Of a DNA stretch of 64,000 nt, positions 1 to 22,441 are shown piece after piece (position 1 is the first letter of the stretch; the number at the start of each line of letters is the position of its first letter). Source of the DNA: Seison nebaliae (taxonomy: Eukaryota; Rotifera; Pararotatoria; Seisonacea; Seisonidae); NCBI GenBank assembly GCA_023231475.1, contig JALJEE010000349.1:62001-126000 (forward strand), written 5' to 3'. The position numbers and the translations under genes are program-made. Below the pieces are notes generated by a model. It worked only from the letters and a program-made list of their open reading frames with translations. It made no database searches and was not told where the DNA came from.

Positions 1-1143
1 GCGTCCTTAAATTATGATATTGATTTGAAGGAATTGGCAAGTAAAGTCCACCAAATTAATTCAAGGAGTAATAATAATTTAAAAGATGAGAAAGAACATT
101 CGACGAGTGTGGATGTTAAAGAGAAAGGAAATCTGACGAAAGTTCGTTGTTGGTTGAATCGAACGATCGAGAACTCGTGGTCTACTCCTGCGTCGATTGT
201 TTATTCGGTTTTATTTCTACTTTTAGTTGCCACTTCGATTAGTGCATATGTCCTTTCAACACACAAATATTATATGAAGGCACATTATAACCAAACAGTG
301 AGTGGTGGTTGGATGACTTATATCAGAGACGTAGATTCGATTAACAGTTGTAAATATGATAGTTCATGTCAATTATATATTAGTAGGACGTTGATTGAAA
401 TGGATTTTTGGATACAAATATTATTCACGTTGGAATTGGTTCTCAGGATAATAATTTGTAAATCGCTGAAGAAATTTTTCAGTAATTTTTTCAATTGGAA
501 TGATATTTTATCCTTATTACCGTTTTATGTGGAATTGGGGATGATCATTCATATGGAACAAGAGATTATTTCATATTCATACTTATTAGAACAATTATGC
601 AAATATCCGTCCGTTATTACTTGGATGAACTTATTCCGAATACTTCGTGTTACTCGAATTTTAAAGTTATTGAAACATTTCTCCGATATCAAAGTTCTTT
701 ATTACACAGTCAAATCGAGTATAAAAGAATTATTTTTAATCAATATACTTATTGCTATTCTCACATTATTCTTTGGCTCTATCATGTATTTTGCTGAAGA
801 TAAAAAGAATTATCCGAGTCTTCCCGAATCACTTTGGTGGGCTCTAATAACCGCAACTACTGTCGGTTATGGGGATTTCGTACCCAAAACCTTTTTCGGA
901 TATGTAGTTGGAAGTGTCTGCGCGATCACCGGAATGTTAGTCGTCGCTTTTACCGTTCCGGTCGGTGTGAGTAATTTCACTTTGTTCTATGGCTACGCAC
1001 AATCTCGATTACAACATAAGAAGCGAATGAAGAAGCAGAAAGAGAATCTGAAGAAAATGGTAGCCCAAAAAAATAGAAAGAGAAAAATTCGGGTTGCTAA
1101 TTTGTTTGGAGCATTTAAATCGAAGAAAAGTTTAAGAAACTAA
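1..1143 (+). CDS. Voltage-gated K+ channel, Shaw/Kv3-like (5' end outside window)
   Basis: The reading frame is already open at base 1 and ends with TAA at 1141-1143, so only the C-terminal ~380 residues are here; the N-terminal T1 domain must lie upstream. Visible in order: S1 (VYSVLFLLLVATSISAYVL), S2 (FWIQILFTLELVLRIII), S3 (DILSLLPFYVELG), an S4 with five regularly spaced basic residues (FRILRVTRILKLLK), S5, a pore with the filter TTVGYGD near 858-879, and S6. The stretch after the filter (PKTFFGYVVGSVCAITG) and the tail (SNFTLFYGYAQSRL) resemble Shaw/Kv3 more than Shaker. Such channels are plasma-membrane tetramers that repolarise neurons. Oddity: the S6 hinge normally reading PVPVIV reads TVPVGV (952-969). 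A basic tail (KKRMKKQKENLKK) follows. The visible part has no intron. AATAAA lies at 1204-1209. Confidence 0.9.
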   Translation, partial: ASLNYDIDLKELASKVHQINSRSNNNLKDEKEHSTSVDVKEKGNLTKVRCWLNRTIENSWSTPASIVYSVLFLLLVATSISAYVLSTHKYYMKAHYNQTVSGGWMTYIRDVDSINSCKYDSSCQLYISRTLIEMDFWIQILFTLELVLRIIICKSLKKFFSNFFNWNDILSLLPFYVELGMIIHMEQEIISYSYLLEQLCKYPSVITWMNLFRILRVTRILKLLKHFSDIKVLYYTVKSSIKELFLINILIAILTLFFGSIMYFAEDKKNYPSLPESLWWALITATTVGYGDFVPKTFFGYVVGSVCAITGMLVVAFTVPVGVSNFTLFYGYAQSRLQHKKRMKKQKENLKKMVAQKNRKRKIRVANLFGAFKSKKSLRN

Positions 1144-2684
1144 TTAACATTTGCTTTTTACATTCCCTTGCATAATGACATCTTCACTTTCAATTACTTA
1201 TCAAATAAAATATTTTATTCTTCCTAACCATCCGTCCATTAGTGGTACGAAGTGGTCATTCCTTAGTACTTCTAACAGTCTTTTCACATTTAATTGAGAA
1301 AGAATGAACATAGTTTCAATTTGACTCTTAATTGTCACAGGAACGCAAGGATAATTTTTTAGTTCAATGTCAATTTATTATTATTCTCAACATTCTTCTT
1401 TCTTCTGATATTTTAGTCTGTCTGATGAGACATCCACTACATATACTATCACTAAGATACTAGTTGGAGAGATGATGGAACTGCATGAATGATAAGAACT
1501 ATCAACTTCCCCCTAAATAGCAGATGTTGCGAACGTAATTTCTTTTTGAATCTCTTCTCCTATGCAATCTTATGAACATAGATGTCACTCTTGAAAAATT
1601 TTTCCAATGTTTAAATTTATTTACTGATATACATGAGAAAATATTGCCTGAACAATTTCATTATTTTCAAACAAATTTCATTTTTTTCATCGGTATAAAT
1701 TCTCTCATATCAAATGTTTGGACTCAAATCATAATCGTTACCTTAAGAAAATAAGCATTTTCTTTTTTATCATCATCATTGCCATCATTACAATTCTATA
1801 CAACTAGAAAAGTTTTAACAATAACTTTATATTTCTTTTAATATTCAAGGTCTCTCACTCTTTCTCTCATAATGACAACGTCATAGGAGTTTCCTATCAT
1901 AGGACAAACATGAACGGATTTTTTCGTTAAATGTATACATGATCTAATGTTTCCGTTCGATTCACTATCTATAAAATTTATTTTACTTTTTCCCATGTCA
2001 ATCGGATGAAAGTTATGAAAAACTCTAAATTTTCAGTCATTTCGAACTAGTTCCAAAAAAAAAATTAAGTTTTCATTCGAAGAATTTGTTTCATTAAAAC
2101 TATCTGTTTTCTTCTTGACAATTATCTAGAGAAGATTTCTTTCTTACAATTATGTGTCATTGTTCGAAAAAAGAAGATTATTATGAGGGAGTTAATAGTT
2201 ATCTATTAATGAATCATCATTATCTATTCACTGATATAAATTTATTTCGTTTTGTCTCAAAGTATAACGCATGTCGCTTGATTACGGTGTTGGGGAAAAA
2301 GATTGTTCAATGTTATTTCTTCATCGTTAAACAGATTTGTTTGAAGTGATTTTAATTCCTTATCGGCATTGGAAAACTTAACGTACATGTTACTTACATT
2401 AAATGTTTGTTAATTCCTTTCAAACTTTTTGTTCGTACTACGAAATTCTTTCGAATGATCTTGTTAACTGATTATGAATAATTTACACTCTACATTTGAT
2501 GAAGTCCTATTAGAAACAATATTATTATTATTATTTTTTCTTTTGTCAGAATTTTTTTAAATTAATGAATGACTCATTTATTATTAATCGATCGATTTCC
2601 GATATATATGTATATATTCCGTTTCCAATTTAATTTACAGATATAAATAATGGAACATTTCTAAAAGGAAATTGACGGTAAAAT
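1144..2684. other. Intergenic region between Kv channel and ferlin
   Basis: AT-rich sequence with no ORF showing a recognisable protein; the short open frames at 1572-1754 and 2152-2349 are low-complexity and match nothing I know. A 3' splice-site-like stretch (taatttacag) ends at 2640, 44 bases before the ferlin ATG, so the ferlin 5' UTR may contain an intron or a trans-splice acceptor. Confidence 0.5.
1204..1209 (+). terminator. Polyadenylation signal of the Kv channel gene
   Basis: An AATAAA hexamer lies about 60 bases after the channel stop codon, at normal spacing for an animal 3' UTR. AT-rich sequence makes chance occurrence possible. Confidence 0.4.
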
Positions 2685-12844
<10,160 letters not shown>

Positions 12845-13713
12845 TATTGGAACGAAAAACTTCATCATTCTTCTTATTTTGAAACATTGAAACTTGGAGT
12901 TATCAATTACACATCTTATTTATTGGGTAAAGGTAACTTATTACTTACTAAAATTTATTTTTCCATTAAACTAATAAACCTTAGATTTTCTTATAAAACA
13001 TTACATCATAAAGTTACTAAACATATATGATATTGTTCAATATTAAACGTCTAAAAAGTTTCCAAATAGTTCGGAACTATAACTCGAATCTTCCTAACTT
13101 TCTGAACTGCTTACCGAGCATTGCTCAGATTCGACTTTCTAAAGGACTAAAATGGGCTTCATTATTAATTTTTTTTCCTTTTTTCATTCCTTACGTTTTT
13201 CTTTTAAAAAAATGTTAGTAAAACGAGTAAAACATATATCTGGCGAATGAGAATGTCTATTTAAAGAGGAGTGAAGAGAAATTCATTTCGGCATTTCGCA
13301 ACCCTTCCACTACTGTACATGTACCAACTGGCTTGATTCAATACGCCATACTGGCTAACCAACCGGAAATTCCCATATTTGAATTTGAGTTATTTATAAT
13401 TATTAATAACCTAACCGTAGCATACAAAAATTCTGCTTCTAACGTTATATCAACGTTAATATAAGAAGGAACATCTACGGCTAACTTACACAATGTTACG
13501 TTGCAATAACCTAAATTCAAACACAAAAATATACAACGAAGCAACTTTTTATGTGCTTTCTGGATAAAATTGATTTGTCGTAACATAAGGAGAAAAAAAA
13601 TAAATGAATATAATTACAGACCATATACAGATGGTTTGTGTAGGGCAAATTTTCCAGAAGTTTAATTATGTTGGATAAGGAAATATAAAAACCTCTTTAT
13701 TATTTTTTTCTTA
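12845..13713. other. Intergenic region after ferlin
   Basis: No supported gene. A weak open frame on the minus strand (13338-13586) has no recognisable motif. The right edge is the poly-A/(TAAA)n tail of the retrotransposon. Confidence 0.5.
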
Positions 13714-13745
13714 ATTTTTTTTTTATTTATTTATTTATTTATTTA
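13714..13745 (-). repeat. Poly(A) plus (TAAA)n tail of the retrotransposon
   Basis: On the + strand this is a T run followed by five ATTT units; on the minus strand it reads (TAAA)n then poly(A). It sits about 150 bases 3' of the end of the reverse-transcriptase frame, the expected place for a non-LTR retrotransposon tail. Confidence 0.7.
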
Positions 13746-13893
13746 CGAAGAAAGGGGAAAAAGCAAATAAAAAGAAAGTAAAAGACCAATGTCGGGCGGA
13801 GTTGCGAAAAATCCGCTAACATAAAAAAAACAAACAAATTATGGAAAAGCAAAAGAAAATATAAAAAAAAGTAAATTCCCATACAGGGACAAT

Positions 13894-15618
13894 TCAAGTC
13901 TCACTCTCGAGGAGAATCCTCAGGGCGCTTGGTTGGTTGTTCTCTATCAAGGTCTTGGCAGATTGCAGGGTAGGTACCTGTTCTTCACGTAACCGCGACG
14001 ATGATGAAAACGAAAAGATGAAGTCACGAAATTCCGTTGATAGAGGTGTGTGTGATATGCAGTAGTATTCGATTGTGTGTGAGAAAACCGAATATTTCGA
14101 TGTCAATGATCGTTGAATGAGAGTGAGTATATGGGGAAAGAATCCCGATGACGAGAAGTTGTCAATGGCGCGGAAAAATCGACAATATGTAATGGGAAAT
14201 GGAAGAAATTCGGTGACGGAGAAAGTCAGATTTCGATTGATTCTCCTGAAACACCCTATGAGGCGACGGATGATGTTGTTGTATGTTAAGTCCATTCTGG
14301 AGAATGAGTTGTTGGAGACGAAAAATAGCGAGTCCAGTTCGTATAATGGAAAAACGAGTGAGGAGAAAACACGCAAACGAATATCGAATGGAAGATGTTT
14401 CGATCGTGTTGAGAATGAGAAAGAGGCTCGAACGAATTTGTTCCTAATATGATCGAGTGAAGTTGATGCTACCATTTTGGAGTCTAAGAAGACACCGAGG
14501 AACGTATGACCTTGCGCTGGAAAAGAGGAAGTTGGGAATTTCCTCAGCACAGAGTGACTTATGGAAAGGACGACAGTCTTCGTCGGATTGATTTTGATGG
14601 AAACTTCAGCCAGGAGAACCTGTGCTTTTTCACAAATTTGGTTGAGTTGTCGAGGAGAAGTGGAAAAAATTAAGATGTCGTCGGCATAGGCTAATGCGGC
14701 TGGAAATTGAGTACCGTTGATTTTGATGGTGTAAAGTTCGTTTAACTGAAGAATGACAGTCAAGAGTGAGTCCGAACAGTCAAGGACCAAGAATAGACCC
14801 TTGTCTGACACCATTATTGGCGGGGAACGGATATCCAAGTGTATGATCCAGTGACACAGAGACGGTGGAGGAAAAACATAAATGGCGCCACAAACGTTAC
14901 ACCATTTCTGGTGTGTTTCGTGCGGCCAGAGAAGAGATGGCAGGTAAAACGTCGATAGAATCAAAAGCTTTAGATGCGTCTAAAAATAACGCATGTAATT
15001 GCGAATGATGTGCTCGAGCTTCGAGCAATAGAGAATGATAGATCATGAGAATCGGATGGACTCCGCGATCGACTGCTCTATATGCGAATTGATGTGCTGA
15101 GGAAAATAAACTCGTCTTATATCGATTATATTATACTATTATACGAATTCAAATCATTCGGATCGTTGGAAAGGTTTCTTCAATAGAGGAATTGCTCTAA
15201 AATGGAACCAATCCGTGGGAAACACGCCATTATTGAAAGCTTGATTAACAGATTCAAGAAGAATTGGCGACAGCTGATCTTCGTAGCGTTGGACAAGTTT
15301 CGGACAGATCCCGTCGATGCCGTGCGCTTTGTTGATTCCAGTGGAGTTGATTGCATTGGAAATATCTCTAATCGTGAACATATCAGAACTTGTCATGCAG
15401 TCGGGAATTTGGGTTGAATGATTGGAATCAGTTTCCATCTGTGAACGGAAATGTGATGAGAATTGAGATATGGAAGGACGATCTTGCGAATCGGTGTTCG
15501 ATCTGGCGGGACGAAGACGTGTCCAGATGGTCGACTGGTTCGGAGATGAGAGAAGAGATTTCGCTGATTTCATTTCGGAATATCTGTCTATAACCACAGG
15601 CAGTACCGTCGACTGCAC
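13894..15618 (-). pseudogene. Degenerate, 5'-truncated non-LTR (LINE-type) retrotransposon, reverse transcriptase region
   Basis: Pieces of one reverse transcriptase are spread over three frames. 15618-15154 carries the fingers (AHGIDGICPKLVQ, RAIPLLKKP). About 15110-14950 carries FAYRAVDRGV and palm motif A (LFLDASKAFDS). About 14820-14770 carries motif B (NNGVRQGSILGP, then an in-frame TGA, then LFGLTLD). 14964-13894 carries the catalytic AYADDILIF and the thumb (FLGVFLDSKM). The segment where the conserved YRPISL motif should follow DLNSY is missing. No endonuclease or 5' UTR is visible upstream. Frameshifts, an internal stop and the deletion make it a fossil; the clade (CR1, R4 or I-like) cannot be settled by eye. 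Confidence 0.85.
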
Positions 15619-15712
15619 CAGAGCGATAGTTTTACTACCCCATTTTTAGAAGTTTCGACATTAAGACTATCGAATTTGACGATTGTTCTGGTTCGAATCA
15701 TGTTTAAAATTA

Positions 15713-15777
15713 TTTTATTAGAAATAAGTGATCAGTAAACAAGAAAAAACAATAATTATCACTTATTTCTAATAAAA
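15713..15777. repeat. 20-bp perfect inverted repeat with 25-base loop
   Basis: The left arm 15713-15732 (TTTTATTAGAAATAAGTGAT) is exactly complementary to the right arm 15758-15777. Both arms are followed or overlapped by the direct repeat AAAACAATAATTA. It lies between the 5' end of the retrotransposon fossil and the 3' end of rabphilin. It could be a small palindromic element or a cruciform former; no coding is involved. Confidence 0.8.
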
Positions 15778-16029
15778 CAATAATTAGTAATTATTTACAT
15801 TCTAATTTCATTAAGATAATAATAAATTTTTATAACTAGTTGTTGTTATTATTCTAATACCTAAATCTTCACAAAAGAATAATAGAGTAGATTTACCTAA
15901 TGGGAACAAAGGCGAGAGAGGTCTCCAAGTTCTACAGGAGTAAAAGTATCTGACAAAATCGAATAATTTTTAAATTGACTCTAGTTGAAATTGAAAGAGA
16001 CAAGTGAAAAGATGTGAATTGATAATGTT

Positions 16030-16035
16030 TTTATT
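16030..16035 (-). terminator. Polyadenylation signal of rabphilin
   Basis: AATAAA on the minus strand about 22 bases past the rabphilin stop codon. Confidence 0.45.
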
Positions 16036-16056
16036 TAGTACATTGCATAAAGTGAA

Positions 16057-17831
16057 TTATTCATCAGTAGTAGCTGTCGGTGCATTAATTAATTGAACAT
16101 AATTGGACAGTTGCAGAATTTCGTTGTCGGATAAAATGGAGGAAGAAGAGAGTTCGAACCATGCTTCGTGCCACAAACCGGGTCGCGCTAATATCGCTCT
16201 CCATTGCTGTAGTTCGAGGCCTCTGGCAGCAGCACCAATATAAATGATTCCAATCAAATCCTTTTTCGCTATATCTTTATCCCAAACCGAAACTTCAAGT
16301 GTTTTTTTTGCCATTTGTTCGGGTGAGGCGAATGAGAAGGAGAACTCCTGAAAAAAGAATTAGTATTTTGTGTGGAGACTTGTGGTGGAACTTCGTTAAA
16401 TTCAGGATTGAGAGTTTTCTTTTTGACGTTCGTTCGAAAAGATTGAGATTTCCTTGTCTTTTTATCAGTTGCTGGTGGTCGGATAGTCCTAAAGAAGATA
16501 ATATTTAATTTTCAAATTTTCTTAGTTTAAAATTAACAATCGGACATATGGATCTGAGCTTTGTGTGTGGAAATCTTTCACCAACAATCTCGTACATCGA
16601 ATCACCTTCACCAACAAGGTGACACTCTTGTCATTCTCCTTTTTGTTCGTGCATCGATATTTAAACGCCAGAAAAACTCGTCCAACCACTTTACTAGATT
16701 CGAGATTATCTTTCTCATCTCGCGATTCTTCCTGAAACATATCATTAAATAGGAGAAGAGAGAAGAATAAATCTCTTTAACTGGTTGCAAGAAGAGATTG
16801 AATTTGTATAAGGAATTGTATTGAATTAATCGAAGAGGAACACAAATTTCTCCAATAAAATCAGATTTTATTCGATCCTCATCCCAAACAGCGACACGCA
16901 ACGTCCGCTCCATCATATCTTTCTCGTTCGTTCCTTTGTAACAGAGGATCTGATCGAATTTTGGATTTAATGTTCGTTGAATGGTTTTCGATCGTAATTT
17001 ATTCGACTGTTAATTTATTCAAATTTAATTTAAATTTAATTAACTTAAGATAAATAATAAACTTTGGTGGCATGTGGGAGGAGATGTAATTTTACATATG
17101 GATCGGCAAAACCATTTAAATCCATCGAAGGAAGATTGGATGCAGATGACAAATGGATATAAAGACACATCGATTTTGATGTGTATTTCAAACTGAATTC
17201 GATGTAACCCAAATTATTTTGTTTCGTACCGGTCAATCCTTGATTATTGATATTATTGATAATATAAGAAAGTTTCAATCTAGCTGACTCGTCTTCCAAT
17301 TGGGGACCGTTGACGAAATCAACCAGAAATTCACCGTTCCCTCGAACAAAATCATTGAGAGATGTATCTAAATGTGCCGGCTGTTCCGAGAATGGCTGAG
17401 CTAGGCTTTCAGCGTCTATGATCGAAGTAATTGATCGATGACTAATTTGGGAAGTGTTGGGCGATTGAAGACCGGTTTCTACATTTCCATCATCTGGTCG
17501 AGAAAGGAGAAGAGAAGAATGTTTATGTTTGACACAGTAGGATATGTGAGGGCAGAGAATTTGCTGATTAATCATAAGAGTGGTAAGAGATTACAAAGCT
17601 AAAGAATCTCTCGATTGTGGAGAGAAATGAAGAGAAGATCAAGACAATAATTTGAAGAAAGATTTGTGGTTGTGCAGGCAAATTGAAGCAGGTTTTGTGC
17701 ATTTCATCAATATTATGGCAAGACGTCATTTTTTGTAAGAAAAAGTTTAAGAAGAACTCACAGTGAGCAAAAGAAGAAGATACGTTAAGATAAATTTATC
17801 ATACATCCACCATTCATGAATAGATTGCGGA

Positions 17832-17862
<31 letters not shown>

Positions 17863-20800
17863 TTGAAGATGAAGATGAATAAGAGAGATGAATAAAAGAA
17901 TACAAAACATGATGTTAATTACCAACAATTCATAGTTCAAGAAGATTTTGACAGAATTCAGTGGTAAATGACAAGAAGAAAGCAATGAACTTCTAATAAG
18001 ATTAACTGGTGGGAGAGAACGAGTCATTCACAAACAGAGTGATAACCACAACAGATGATCAACATATGTCGATCAATGAGAATACTTTCATTTAATTCAT
18101 TTTTCATTATCAATTTATAGAATGGAAGAAAAGATAATTTTTACATTTAATTCGAGAAATATCATTAATTTCTCTAATAATCGATCACTACTTCTGATTT
18201 GTCTTCTGAAATTGAACCGAATAATTGTGACTGATCGAATTGTTGTTAAGGAAGAAAGAAAATGATCGTTAATGATCGTGTTAATGATCGTTACATGAGA
18301 GAGTAATATGGGAAATGATGTGAGAATTCGAATTGTTGATGATGATCGGACATTGAGAATGAAGATCAATCACAATCACCACAAAATTGAAAGAAGAGGA
18401 AATTCAAGAAGATCAAATATATAAAGAGTGCATTAGATGAGTTTGAATGCATTTAAAACGTTACCAGACTTTCTTTCTTTATCATATCGATTCTTCAAGT
18501 AATTTATTCGACTGTACAATACATTCTTCACACGACTCCGTTTCTTCGTCGAATTCTTCTCTCTCATCTCATTCATCGATAAATCGATATTCGATTTGAA
18601 TAAGGTTTCGGGCGAATCGATGATGGTGCTCTGTGTTAATCTCGTATCAGTTCCCGTATCTGTCGAATAAGCGGTCGTCGTCTGATATGGTTCGTTCGAT
18701 GTTAAGAAGGAACTCGTTTGTAAATTTGTTGTAGAATTCATTTCCGTTGTATAATGAATTGGTAAGGAAACGGTATATTTGCTCCGATTCGCAATAGATA
18801 AAGTATCGTTATTGAATTCTTGTAATTCTGGTGGTTCGATGATGTTCAACGGTGTTGGCAAATCAGAAATGAATGACTTACCATCTATATCTCGTCGTTG
18901 TTGAAGCATTGATTTCCGTGAATCAATCGAGAATCGAGATTGAATTTCTTCTGGTTTACTACCAGTTTTTGTGGTGAAGTATTTGATGATTTTATGTTTG
19001 ACTGATTTCGATTTCCTTTTACGAATATCACTTCTATCGGACATCGAAGTATTGATGATGGCGGAGAGACCAGCAGTAGATGATCCATCCATCGTCGAAT
19101 ATTTTGATGAGTTCCAATTGGAATTGATGCCACTACTACTAAGAATGGATGAATCGTTATCATTCGAATGACAATTGTTGGGATATTTGGAAGGAGAGAT
19201 TCGATGATTTAATTCATTCTCTTTCCATTTCTTCGGGATGAGAACGGTGGGCATATAAGCGGAAAGTAAGGAAACATTTGATGATTTCCGTTCACGTTTT
19301 CCTTCATTCTCACTATTCAATGCTAGACAAGTGGCACTTTTACTTATGGAATTGATATTCGTTTTGGCCGATAGGAAATTATTCACTTTACTATCACTCT
19401 GTTTCCGGTACGGATGGGAGACGTATGGTTTTGCATTAAATAAAGTTTCAGAAAAGGCAATCGAATGTTTATGATAATGATTGGAATCAGTCGGATGTTC
19501 AAAATTGCCACCATTACGACTGATGGTTGTAGTGAGGGTAGTGGGACTTGGACAATTGTCATTCGGATAAGAAAAAGAATTGTTTGATCGAAATATTTGT
19601 AGACTATTCTTATTACTGTTGGGCGATGATTCGAGTGACGCCACAGTTTGTTGCTCACTATAAACATTATCAATAGATGCAGTGGCGAATGCTTTCGGAT
19701 CTGATGGTGACAAGAAGGATGTCAAACTGATTTGTCCATTTCTCGATAACATCTCTTTATATTCCTCTTCGATCATTTGCTCGTTAATTCGTTGGGTTGC
19801 CAATTGTTTATCATCTGTTTCACGAAAACTATCGTCTAACTGTTTACACAATTTTATTTTATTCCTTCTATACTGTCTCGCTTTCATGATGATATTGACG
19901 AAAGTGGAAAGTTTTGGTGAGGTAACGGAAGATAAGGAGGACGCCTTCTCCTTGCTAATACAAGTCCGTTCTTTTTCAAGTTGATCGACAGATTTGTTCA
20001 CAAAACTTTTCCGACGTGTACCAAATGATTCTGAGTGATGGTTTTCAAATTATGTTGGGGTGGTTGAAGGAGAAAAAAATGGAATGAGAATGAATTAAAT
20101 GCAACACGTCAAATGAACATATGCGGCGGGAGGCAGAATGAAACATTAATTTTCTTCTCATTTATCAACAATTCAGTCGTCATTGTAAAATATACATCTC
20201 ACAAAATCCATCGATCACTTATTAAGAAATGTTTCGGTTCATACTCGAAGTCTTTCTTCACTTCATCTGACCAATATGAGATCCAGTGAACATGAAGGCA
20301 ATAATTGGCAAACAGTTAAAAAAAGAAAGTGGAAGAGATGATTGTGGAGAATGAATGGAGAGGATATAGCACAAGAGTAAATGGGCACAAAGTGGATATA
20401 AATGATCGCGCTCAATAACCGTTATAATAAGCGCTCCACATTTTACACTTTTTAGTCTTCCCTTATGAAAGAAAGACATTATATCATATTTTTTTATGTT
20501 CTTATTATTTTATCCTTTTTATGGAATCTCTTCCTTTTCGTTATCCATTCCGAAAACTACTCATCGTCGCGAGAACTGGGTGAAGCGATAAGCAATGGAA
20601 ATATTCTCATATCTCCCTCTCTCGCAGTTGAGAGAGAGAAAGACAGAGACTTGGTGGGATATATGAATGTGGATTTGAATGAGGTAGAATATGACGAATT
20701 CACATACTCAATATGAGAGTTTGGAGAAAGCAACTGGTGAATTGGTGGCAAAGAAACGACGCGACGAATAAGAATTACGAAATACAAACCTTTCTTTAAC

Positions 20801-22441
20801 ATTACTCCTTCACTTTCTTTATCGTTCATCGACGATATGTTCACTGATAGAGGGAGAGAGGAGAAATATAACGTTATCAAAATAGAATATAAGAACTAGG
20901 AATTATGGACGAATTGATACGAGTCAAATTACCGATACTTGTTGAGAGGATAGCGTCATGGTCCAAATGATGGGAAATTTTCTTCTCAAGATCATGAACT
21001 GAAGATAGACCTCGATCGAATGAATTTGATGTCGAATGAGAAATTGAACGACGTTGTGTCGAATGTTTTTTTGCTAGTTGAATCGATGTGGGCAGAATAT
21101 GAGTTGGGGAAGTTTCCTTCTTGCGTTTCGAATTATCCTCTGATGACGCCGAATGATTATTATCAACTTCATCGTCACTGTCACTAGTGTAACTGCTGGA
21201 AGAGGAAGAGAATGATTCATCGGAATCTGATTCAGATATTGAAGATGATTTCGTTGCATTTAATTTGTTGTAGAATTTTGGGCCTTTTTCCTTAGGCAAA
21301 TTATTTCTCTCATTCTCAACTCGACTCTTCGTCACCGGCGTTTCATCGAAAGGTGTCGATTCTATGAAGAAAAGTAGTGCAGACAATAATTAACAATTAT
21401 CATTCTAACGATTCAGATAATGATCAATTATTTCAGGATCACAATTAAAGAACCATGCTCCACTTTTCTTCCGCATCTTTACAATTTTATAGAGAAGATA
21501 AGAAAACTTAATAGAATTCAACTTCTCTCATCTCGTTACAAATTCGGCAAATTGTTAAAGAATTTGATTGGAATGGATTAAATGATTTCGTTGTTGTTGT
21601 TGTTTGCGATGGTGGTGGTGATGGTGTTGATGAGGACATTGAAGCGTTTCTTGACGATTTATATATATTTTCTTGAAAGAGATTCATATTGTTGTTATTG
21701 TTGCTGTTAATTGTAACTTTGACAATACAAGAGGAACATGTCAACTTTGAAATGAACATAGAATTATGGTAAATAAAGAAATAAAAAAGAACTTTTTGAC
21801 AATCCGAACATCGATATTGGAATATGGCAAATAAACGGAATGAGTATCCACAAATTATACAATTGGTTATTCCATCGCCCAATTTATTCTTCTTCAATTC
21901 ACTTAAACTATTCAATAAAATTGTTATACGTGAATTCTCTTGAATACGCGTCTGCTTCGCTCTACCCAATACCTGATTAATTGATAATAATGGAATAATG
22001 ATAATGATGATGACAATGGAATAAGAGATATGGAATACCAACATTTCTTATCACACTCAATTCTTCTTCGCTAATACCATACAGCATTGGTGTCGTTTCG
22101 TTCCCTACAATATTACTTTCGTATCGTTTCATTCCACTGATGAGTTGAGCAGAACGGAATGACCATCCTGAATTGAGACTAGAAAGAATGAATTAATTTC
22201 ATAATTAATTTCCTAAGTGAGTGTCATTGTCGAATATAAGTCTCACTAATTCGACGGGGATGAGGAGAAGTTGAAGGGAAATAGTTTTAAAGTAAAAAAG
22301 AAGAATATGACGGCACGTTTTATGGTTCGAATAAGATATACCAAACCGAGCTTTCAAAACTAAGACTCGATCACTGGGACACGTATAACTGTCCTCAACG
22401 ACAAGAGTTTGCCCATCACTAGTTGTTCTGTCTTCGGCCAT
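16057..22441 (-). CDS. RPH3A: Rabphilin (Rab3/Rab27 effector; FYVE-type zinc finger and two C2 domains)
   Basis: Synaptic and dense-core vesicle protein recruited by Rab3/Rab27. Exon 1 (22441-22342) gives MAEDRTTSDG and the rabphilin N-terminal motif YTCPSDRVLVLKAR. Exon 2 (22167-22043) follows in frame, and exon 3 from 21972 carries the Rab-binding helix and the first half of an eight-Cys zinc finger (CIIC, CSDC), with CSSC and CRIC in the next exon. The SGAWFF motif follows at about 21470-21450. A long Ser/Asn/Thr-rich linker fills 21386-20877 and 20001-18433. C2A runs 17200-16850 (LGYIEFSLKY, DLNGFADPYVKL, LRVAVWDEDRIKSDFIGE); C2B runs 16700-16057 (GRVFLAFKY, SSDPYVR, KKKTLNPEFNE, LEVSVWDKDIAKKDLIG, WHEAWFEL). 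There is no PDZ domain, which argues against RIM. The insertion between CSSC and CRIC is about 59 residues against roughly 13 in known rabphilins. Most introns are short; those at 17.6-18.4 and 20.0-20.9 kb are about 0.85 kb. Confidence 0.88.
17832..17862. repeat. (GA)n microsatellite inside a rabphilin intron
   Basis: An imperfect then perfect GA run of about 30 bases in the 0.85-kb intron between the linker exon and the C2A exon. Confidence 0.8.

Larger units (their letters stand above)
13714..15640 (-). mobile_element. Non-LTR retrotransposon insertion (whole visible extent)
   Basis: Covers the RT fossil, its roughly 150-base 3' UTR and the (TAAA)n tail. The 5' edge near 15640 is set only by where RT similarity stops. 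I could not identify a target-site duplication. Typical of an incompletely reverse-transcribed, dead-on-arrival copy. Confidence 0.7.

Noticed and set aside
13338-13586. 82-codon minus-strand frame near the LINE 3' end
   Set aside because: No motif or context; outside the element tail and likely chance.
14117-14452. 111-codon + strand frame
   Set aside because: Lies antisense to the reverse-transcriptase thumb region; a shadow of the dead element.
15685-15710. tRNA-like GGTTCGAATC near 15690
   Set aside because: No acceptor stem, D-arm or anticodon arm can be folded around it.
16057-22441. RIM rather than rabphilin
   Set aside because: No PDZ domain, and the N-terminal CPSDR motif plus the C2B signature KKKTLNPEFNE fit rabphilin.
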